A DNA stretch of 56,731 nt from an uncultured Alphaproteobacteria bacterium (lineage in GTDB: Bacteria; Pseudomonadota; Alphaproteobacteria; HIMB59; GCA-002718135). The stretch lies in the NCBI GenBank assembly GCA_902590695.1, contig CACIXR010000009.1, forward strand, positions 1-56,731, in the 5' to 3' direction. How positions within the stretch are numbered: the first letter of the stretch is position 1; each line of letters opens with the position of its first letter. The notes below the pieces were generated by a model. That model was not told the DNA's origin and made no database searches. It saw only the letters and a program-made list of their open reading frames with translations. The position numbers were made by a program, and so were the translations under genes. Positions 51,547 to 56,731 of the stretch are shown piece by piece.

Positions 51547-52881
51547 CTACTCTGCAGTTGCATCTACTAATATTGCATTAGCATCTTCATTTAATTGATT
51601 TAATGTTGAAATGATATCATCACCATTAATAATTGCTGCATAAGCTTTTTCAACCTCACCTCTAACTGAATAATAGCCAGGAACAGAAGGCTCACCTTTT
51701 CCGTATTGAACCATTGTTAATGATTTATCATATTGAGGTAATTCAGCTCTTTTTTCAGCAATTAATGGATGATCTGCAGAAGAGGTTCTAACAAAACCAT
51801 ATCCACTTTCAGTTGACCAAACTGCTGAGTTCTCAGTATTAGAAATATATTTCATCCACTGATATGCTGCTACCATTCTGTTAGCATCACCTGAATTTCC
51901 CATAATTAAACCACCGCCATATAAGTTAAGCACTGGTTCACTAGTGGTGTATGATAATGGAGCTACATCCCAATTACCATTGTAACCCTCTTCAATGGCT
52001 TTCTGGAAATAAGTGATACCAGAAGTAGATCCTGCAGCAAATAAAACAGAGCCTTGTCCTAAGTATTGCTGGTCAGTGTATTTACCTCTTGCAACTATTG
52101 CGCATCCTTTATTAGCCATTCCTTGAATGAATTCCATAGCTTCAATGGCTTTTGGACCATTGTAAATATACTGACCATTATCATAGTCAAATACATCACC
52201 TCCATGCGCAAATACCCATGCTGCAAAGTTACTTGCATCTGTATCTATTTCATATCCATAACTTGGAACATCTTCACCCATCTTACCGCTATAATCTTGA
52301 TTTGTTGCAGCACATGCTGCTTCCGCAAAATCAGCAGGAGTTTTAGGAACATCTAAACCTAGTTCCTTTAACCAATCTGCATTGTAATAAAGGATCTCTA
52401 TTGATTTTCCAACTTCATGTAATAGTTTTGGATTTCCGTCAAAATATGGTGAAAAGCCAACAGTCCAGTTTGCACCCCAATCTGCTATATCATCTTGAGA
52501 AACACCCCATTTTTTACTATTTGCTAAAATATTTTGATCAATTGAAGCGCCAATTAAGTACATGTCTGCAGCAGCGTTACCATAACCTCTTGCAACGTCT
52601 GCTATATCTTTTGTTCCAGCAGCAGACATCATAGCAGATTGAACTTTTCCGTAATGCCCTTTGTGAACAACATTAACTTTTATTCCTGTTTCAGCTTCAA
52701 ATCTTTCAGCTCTTGCCATCATTGCATCTAATCTTTCATCTGAATATTGAACCCAGAATTCAACAGTTTGACCTGAAGGATCTGCATTTTCAATATCTTG
52801 TGCAGTAATTGCGAATGATTGCGAGGAGATAAAAAATAAAGAAGCTAAGAAGAAATTTAAAATATATTTATAAAATTTCAT
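51547..52881 (-). CDS. Sugar ABC transporter substrate-binding protein (family 1)
   Basis: 444-residue periplasmic binding protein of the MalE/UgpB family with a signal peptide (about 1-24, ILNFFLASLFFISSQSFA). The mature N-terminus has VEFWVQYSDERLDAM and FEAETGIKVNVVHKG; later motifs are EILYYNADWLKELGLDVPKT and YGGGLIMGN, typical of oligosaccharide or glycerol-phosphate binding proteins. The ligand is not predictable. I start at ATG 52881, preceded by GGGGTG; a GTG two codons earlier is in frame. Base use is less AT-rich than its neighbours, as for aapJ, implying very high expression. A terminator follows. Confidence 0.9.
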   Translation of the reverse strand: MKFYKYILNFFLASLFFISSQSFAITAQDIENADPSGQTVEFWVQYSDERLDAMMARAERFEAETGIKVNVVHKGHYGKVQSAMMSAAGTKDIADVARGYGNAAADMYLIGASIDQNILANSKKWGVSQDDIADWGANWTVGFSPYFDGNPKLLHEVGKSIEILYYNADWLKELGLDVPKTPADFAEAACAATNQDYSGKMGEDVPSYGYEIDTDASNFAAWVFAHGGDVFDYDNGQYIYNGPKAIEAMEFIQGMANKGCAIVARGKYTDQQYLGQGSVLFAAGSTSGITYFQKAIEEGYNGNWDVAPLSYTTSEPVLNLYGGGLIMGNSGDANRMVAAYQWMKYISNTENSAVWSTESGYGFVRTSSADHPLIAEKRAELPQYDKSLTMVQYGKGEPSVPGYYSVRGEVEKAYAAIINGDDIISTLNQLNEDANAILVDATAE

Positions 52882-52949
52882 AATCACCCCGTAAAATATT
52901 GACTAATATAGAGGTAAAATTAAAGTTTTGTTACAAAAAATTTACTGAT

Positions 52950-53795
52950 TTATTCTTTTAATCCAAAGTTTGATATACTTTCTATGAATAACTTCTGAGT
53001 AAAAAAGTATAATACTAAAATTGGGAAAATTGCAATTAAGCAAGCAGCCATCAATAAATTAAAATTAGGTCCCACCTCTCTAACAAAACTATAGATAGAA
53101 ACTGTTACAGGATACCAATCATCTCTAGTTAATATAAGTAAAGGCCAAGCAAAACTATTCCAAGCTATAATAAAAGTAAATAAAGAGACTGTCACAATAA
53201 TAGGTTTGCTCATTGGGATTACTACCTTGAGTAAAAAATTTAGATGAGAAGATCCATCAAGCCTTGCAGCATCCCATAATTCATTTGGTATCTTTTTAAA
53301 ATATTGTCTTAATAAGAAAATTACAAATATATTTCCCATAAATGGAACTGTTAAACCTTGAAGACTATTCATCCAAGAAGGACCAAATGGTAATGGAACA
53401 ATTTCCCCTCTAATAATTAATAAATGAGGTAATAATGTAATGATTTCTGGAATCATCAATGAAAGTAACAACATATAGAATATAATATTTTTAAATGGAA
53501 ATTCTATTTTAGCAAAAGAGTATGCTGCTGGAATACTAGTTAATAAAACACCAATGACAATTATTGAACTTATTATTAAACTATTAAATGTATATCGTTG
53601 AAATCTATTAGATGTCCACACTTCATAATAATTTTCAAACATCAATTTTTTTGGAAATAAATATTGATTTGATGCTTCTCCAGCTGTCATCAATGATGTT
53701 GATATCATGTAAAAAAATGGGTAAATTGAAATAATAAAAACTATTAATAAAATTAAATAAGGTATCCTTGTTTCAGCATTAATAATTCTAGTCAT
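52950..53795 (-). CDS. Sugar ABC transporter permease (MalG/UgpE type)
   Basis: 281-residue inner-membrane permease with six predicted helices. N-terminal FIISIYPFFYMISTSLM, YSFAKIEFPFKNIIFYML, and the EAA loop ELWDAARLDGSSHLNFLLKV followed by VIPMSKP are typical. It pairs with the permease encoded just upstream (8-base overlap) and the binding protein downstream (68 bases). Confidence 0.92.
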   Translation of the reverse strand: MTRIINAETRIPYLILLIVFIISIYPFFYMISTSLMTAGEASNQYLFPKKLMFENYYEVWTSNRFQRYTFNSLIISSIIVIGVLLTSIPAAYSFAKIEFPFKNIIFYMLLLSLMIPEIITLLPHLLIIRGEIVPLPFGPSWMNSLQGLTVPFMGNIFVIFLLRQYFKKIPNELWDAARLDGSSHLNFLLKVVIPMSKPIIVTVSLFTFIIAWNSFAWPLLILTRDDWYPVTVSIYSFVREVGPNFNLLMAACLIAIFPILVLYFFTQKLFIESISNFGLKE

Positions 53796-54912
53796 AACTT
53801 AACCTTTTTCTAAAAATTACATATTGCGATATTGCTAAAATATTTAGAAGTATAAATAAAATTACCCCTTCAGCTGCAGCATAACCATATTTCACTCTAC
53901 CCCAAAAATGATCAAAAATTTCTATTGTAACAACATCCATTGTATCTCCAGCAGAAGAAGTTTGCATAACAAAAATACTATTGAAAGCTTGAAAGGTATT
54001 TATAAAACCAGTCAACATTAGAAAAAATATAATAGGCATTAATAGTGGTATGGTAATTTTAATAAATGTTTGCCATCTACTAGCTCCTTCTGCTTTTGCA
54101 GCCTCATATAAATCAGAGGGTATAATTGATAATCCCGCGAGTAAAATTATTGCATAGTAGCCAGTATAAGACCATATTCCATATATGATTGATGACATTA
54201 GAGCTAAACTTGGTCCAGCTAGTAGACCTTCTATTTTTATACCAAATAAAACTTCGGTAATAGGTCTTTTATCAAATAACCACATTTGAGGCTCAAAACC
54301 AAATATTCCTATTAGCTGATTTAAAAAAGAATTTTCAGCTTTACCAAATATTAAAAAAAATACTGCAGCACCCATTACTGCTGGAGTAATGTAAGGAAAT
54401 AGTAAAATCATTTGAAAGAATTGTTTACCAGCTAATTTTTGGTACAAAGCAAATGCTATTATTAATCCTAATCCAACCTCAAAAATTATAGTGAAAAACG
54501 AATAATAAAAAGTATATATAAGAGAGTAAAGATAGTCTTCATCACCTGTTAAAAGCATTTTTTCCCAGTTGATATTAATTAATATTATTCCAATAATTAA
54601 TATTGCAATAGATAAAAATGCTAAATAGATTTTATTTTTTACTTTATTTTTAAATTCACTCCACAATCCATAACTCAATATCAATAACAATAATCCTAAA
54701 ACAAATAACCAAAAAGCTGGTATGTCTCCAAGTATTCTTTGGTAATTCTCAAATCCTAAAAATCTCCCTTTAAAAACTTTCCACTTGTGTACACTCATGT
54801 ACATTCCAAAAAAAACAGGAAAAATTCCAAATAGACTGATTATTAAAACAGCAGGAAGAATTAATAAATATCCTGTAAGTTTTTCTGAATGATTTAATAA
54901 GAATTTATTCAT
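53788..54912 (-). CDS. Sugar ABC transporter permease (MalF/UgpA type) with extra membrane segment
   Basis: 374 residues, about 75 more than usual for this family. The first helix (GYLLILPAVLIISLFGIFPV) and FENYQRILGD are followed by an insert with two more hydrophobic helices (about 67-82 and 94-115) before the core. The core has PYITPAVMGAAVFFLIFG and the EAA loop YEAAKAEGASRWQTFIKI followed by TIPLLMPI. It imports sugar with the 52950-53795 permease. No ATP-binding protein gene is in the window. It overlaps the MOSC gene by 8 bases. Confidence 0.9.
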   Translation of the reverse strand: MNKFLLNHSEKLTGYLLILPAVLIISLFGIFPVFFGMYMSVHKWKVFKGRFLGFENYQRILGDIPAFWLFVLGLLLLILSYGLWSEFKNKVKNKIYLAFLSIAILIIGIILININWEKMLLTGDEDYLYSLIYTFYYSFFTIIFEVGLGLIIAFALYQKLAGKQFFQMILLFPYITPAVMGAAVFFLIFGKAENSFLNQLIGIFGFEPQMWLFDKRPITEVLFGIKIEGLLAGPSLALMSSIIYGIWSYTGYYAIILLAGLSIIPSDLYEAAKAEGASRWQTFIKITIPLLMPIIFFLMLTGFINTFQAFNSIFVMQTSSAGDTMDVVTIEIFDHFWGRVKYGYAAAEGVILFILLNILAISQYVIFRKRLSYD

Positions 54913-55663
54913 TAATTTTTATCAGATCACCTTTATTTATTTTACCATCATTTAAAGGATCTAAATATATTCCTAAATTTATATGGTTGTATATTTTTTT
55001 TAGGTTTAAAGGAATATTAAGATTTATATCAGAAGTTTTGGGCTTAATATTAGTTGCTGAACATCTAGGAATTTCTTTAATAACTATAAATTTTATATCA
55101 TTGATTGATAAGACTTTACCTACTAATTTCCTTTCTTCCCATTTATCTAAATCTTCTACATATATATTTCCTCTAAAACGCTCATGTTCAACTTGATGAT
55201 TAGATAGGTTTTCAAAGTCTTTAATACTGTTTAAATTTATTAATGATATTGATTTATTTGGCATTGTATCAAAAAAAGGATTCATACTATCTTTTAATAA
55301 ATTAATATTATTTATATTTGGTAAAATATCCTCAAGTTTACTACATAAGATTTTTACTTCGTGTTGATTGTCAATATCTGTTTTTAAAATTATTTTATTT
55401 TCAAATTTTAGTATTAAAAAATTATCTTCTAATAAAAAATTATATTGATTTAATTCAGGATATTTTTTTAGTGATAAAAAATTATAAATTTCTCGTTTTA
55501 AAGGGTTATTTTTTATTAATTCTATATCTTTAAAATTAAGATTATTAGTGAAAGCAAATATTCGATCATTTTTTATACCAATATTTTTAATTATCTCTAA
55601 GTTATCTACATTATTAAAAGAAAGAGATTTTACAGGTGAAAAATATAGATTTTTGATTTTCAC
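54905..55663 (-). CDS. MOSC-domain protein
   Basis: 252 residues with an N-terminal beta-barrel (YFSPVKSL, DRIFAF) and a C-terminal MOSC domain (HERFRGNIYVEDLDKWEERK and the conserved cysteine in EIPRCSATNIKP). Such proteins bind molybdenum cofactor; relatives (YcbX, mARC) reduce N-hydroxylated compounds, others move sulfur. The GRFRGN-like and RCxATN motifs are intact, so it is probably active. It overlaps the sugar permease gene by 8 bases, which suggests co-transcription. Why a Moco enzyme precedes a sugar transporter is unclear. Confidence 0.8.
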   Translation of the reverse strand: MKIKNLYFSPVKSLSFNNVDNLEIIKNIGIKNDRIFAFTNNLNFKDIELIKNNPLKREIYNFLSLKKYPELNQYNFLLEDNFLILKFENKIILKTDIDNQHEVKILCSKLEDILPNINNINLLKDSMNPFFDTMPNKSISLINLNSIKDFENLSNHQVEHERFRGNIYVEDLDKWEERKLVGKVLSINDIKFIVIKEIPRCSATNIKPKTSDINLNIPLNLKKIYNHINLGIYLDPLNDGKINKGDLIKINE

Positions 55664-55675
55664 TTATACTAACAT

Positions 55676-56374
55676 TTAAGTTTTTTTTAAAAAATACTGA
55701 TCTAAAAATGAATCTAACCAATTTGAAATATTTTTATTATATTTGTAACGGTAATAAAGTTGAACAAATATGTTTTGAGCACCTTTAACAAATAATTTTT
55801 TAGGATTCTTTAATAATACCAAATACAACCATCTTATATGAAGTTTAAAATTTACTTCAGGATGAAATTGAAGAGCATAACAGTTTTGATATTTAAAAGC
55901 TTGATTATTAAAAATATCACCCCTTGCTAATAACTCACAGCCTGTAGGAAGATCAAATCCTTCTGAATGGAATTGAAAGAAAATCTTTTGAGAATTAAAT
56001 AGATTTTTTGCATTTTCAGTTGGTTCAATTTTATAAAAACCGATCTCTGAAAGTCCATCTTTATTACTTGTGATTTCTGAACCTAAACATTTAGCTAATA
56101 ATTGTGCGCCAAAACAAATTCCAAGATAAGGAACGTCAGTTTTTATAACTTTGTTTATCCATTCTAATTCTTTATTTATATACTCATCTTTATCGTTTAT
56201 GCTTCCTGGTGCACCAAATACAACTATAGCTGAGTATTTATTAATATTTAAAGGAAGTTCTTCACCTAAAGGCGGTCTACATATTTCAGCAACATACCCC
56301 CTATCTCTAAATTTATTTCCTACATCTCCTGGAACTGAAGTTTTTTGATGTAATACAAACAAAACCTTATTCAT
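55676..56374 (-). CDS. Class I glutamine amidotransferase-like protein
   Basis: 232-residue stand-alone GATase domain. The nucleophile is Cys87 in GICFGAQLLA, and the His-Glu pair is in LQFHPEVNF; VVFGAPGSINDKDEYI forms the oxyanion region. Stand-alone members include gamma-glutamyl hydrolases and GMP-synthase-like proteins of unknown substrate. A Lys-rich C-terminal 50 residues lies outside the core. It precedes the MOSC gene by 12 bases. Confidence 0.8.
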   Translation of the reverse strand: MNKVLFVLHQKTSVPGDVGNKFRDRGYVAEICRPPLGEELPLNINKYSAIVVFGAPGSINDKDEYINKELEWINKVIKTDVPYLGICFGAQLLAKCLGSEITSNKDGLSEIGFYKIEPTENAKNLFNSQKIFFQFHSEGFDLPTGCELLARGDIFNNQAFKYQNCYALQFHPEVNFKLHIRWLYLVLLKNPKKLFVKGAQNIFVQLYYRYKYNKNISNWLDSFLDQYFLKKT

Positions 56375-56464
56375 ACTAAATTATTAATAATAAATATTTT
56401 ATTAATATGAAAATATTATTTCATAAAAATTGTAAGTATTTTGTATATTAATTTATAATGATAC

Positions 56465-56731
56465 TTATGTGACAAAATAATCAATATCTAAAATCTTTAT
56501 GTAAAACATAAGAGTAAAATAACCAAAATTCATCATTACAACAAAACTGATAAGCATATTGATCGATTTAGGGAGTGAATTTCCTAAAAAATCATCCCAA
56601 AAAACTTTTTCTAAATATAGAGCTAATTCAAAGTATATAAGTGTAATGATTGCAGCATTAAAGATTATTAAAGAAGTTAATCCATTTAAACTCAACAAAT
56701 AATTAATAAAAATCAATATCAAAGAAGAAAA
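56465..56731 (-). CDS. Membrane protein of unknown function, N-terminus beyond window
   Basis: At least 85 residues with two or three hydrophobic helices (about 1-35 and 55-78). The minus-strand frame stays open to the last base of the window (codons TTT TCT TCT before a TTG at 56722), so the start may lie outside; TTG 56722 is only a possible start. I recognise no family. It is 90 bases upstream of the amidotransferase gene in the same direction. Confidence 0.5.
   Translation of the reverse strand, partial: FSSLILIFINYLLSLNGLTSLIIFNAAIITLIYFELALYLEKVFWDDFLGNSLPKSINMLISFVVMMNFGYFTLMFYIKILDIDYFVT

Noticed and set aside
52066..52634. Several His/Gln- or Cys-rich frames opposite the sugar-binding protein
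   Set aside because: Produced by the less AT-rich codon use of a highly expressed gene read on the other strand.
1..56731. CRISPR arrays, transposases, integrases, rRNA genes, replication origin
   Set aside because: Looked for and not seen: no regularly spaced repeats, no mobile-element proteins, no rRNA-like sequence, no DnaA-box cluster or origin-linked genes.

Overview
The window is strongly AT-rich (about 70% A+T by eye), densely packed, and free of insertion sequences, phage genes and CRISPR arrays. Gene content and order point to a streamlined marine alphaproteobacterium of the SAR11 / HIMB59 (AEGEAN-169) kind. Markers of this are the order argS, SPOR protein, scpA, scpB, tatABC, serS, pcm; the order pcm-like, tolC, popZ, valS; dgt divergent from erpA-xthA; aapJQMP divergent from metC; a complex I NDUFS4 homologue; and a GTTC-N7-GTTC LexA site. 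Species placement is inference. No database search was run; all names come from reading the proteins.

Layout. 1-708 is the 3' end of a GH51 arabinofuranosidase. 792-3515 is a cysteine operon (cysE, cysK, cystathionine gamma-synthase/lyase). 3512-9472 (minus) is a tandem glycine riboswitch, gcvT, gcvH, gcvP, rseP and a MazG-like hydrolase. 9506-13844 holds a deaminase, a candidate structured small RNA, anmK, and a minus run cspA, small membrane protein, EF-hand protein, djlA, Thr/Ser dehydratase. 13971-16177 (plus) is rlmJ and a MATE transporter. 16162-25581 (minus) is dgt, argS, SPOR-like, scpA, scpB, a two-gene insert, tatABC, serS, pcm. 25636-26748 (plus) is erpA-xthA. 26751-33384 (minus) is pcm-like, tolC, mini-popZ, valS, ilvD.

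33509-36271 holds tRNA-Cys, tRNA-Asn, SOS-controlled umuDC and an AlaX editing protein. 36273-40380 (minus) is the general amino-acid ABC transporter aapJQMP, with a hairpin after aapJ. 40542-42437 (plus) is metC and a TauE/SafE exporter. 42451-46401 (minus) is a tightly overlapping six-gene operon: GFA protein, iolC, iolB, iolJ-like aldolase, MTA/SAH nucleosidase-like, cupin. 46450-51499 holds a 2OG oxygenase, tRNA-Arg, NDUFS4, acyl-CoA dehydrogenase, fadA, apt and a phosphatase. 51547-56731 (minus) is a sugar ABC transporter without a visible ATPase, plus MOSC, amidotransferase and a truncated membrane protein.

How it fits together: most genes serve growth on dissolved amino acids (Aap uptake, glycine cleavage under glycine control, sulfur amino-acid interconversion) and sugars, beside core housekeeping genes. 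The least explained items are the four-hairpin RNA at 10123-10238 with its own promoter and terminator; the six-gene operon joining a 5-deoxy-sugar kinase, isomerase and aldolase to a nucleosidase; and the two-gene module between scpB and tatA, flanked by copies of the tatA promoter and start. No gene-free stretch exceeds 300 bases; the longest, 10079-10358, holds the candidate RNA and its promoter.
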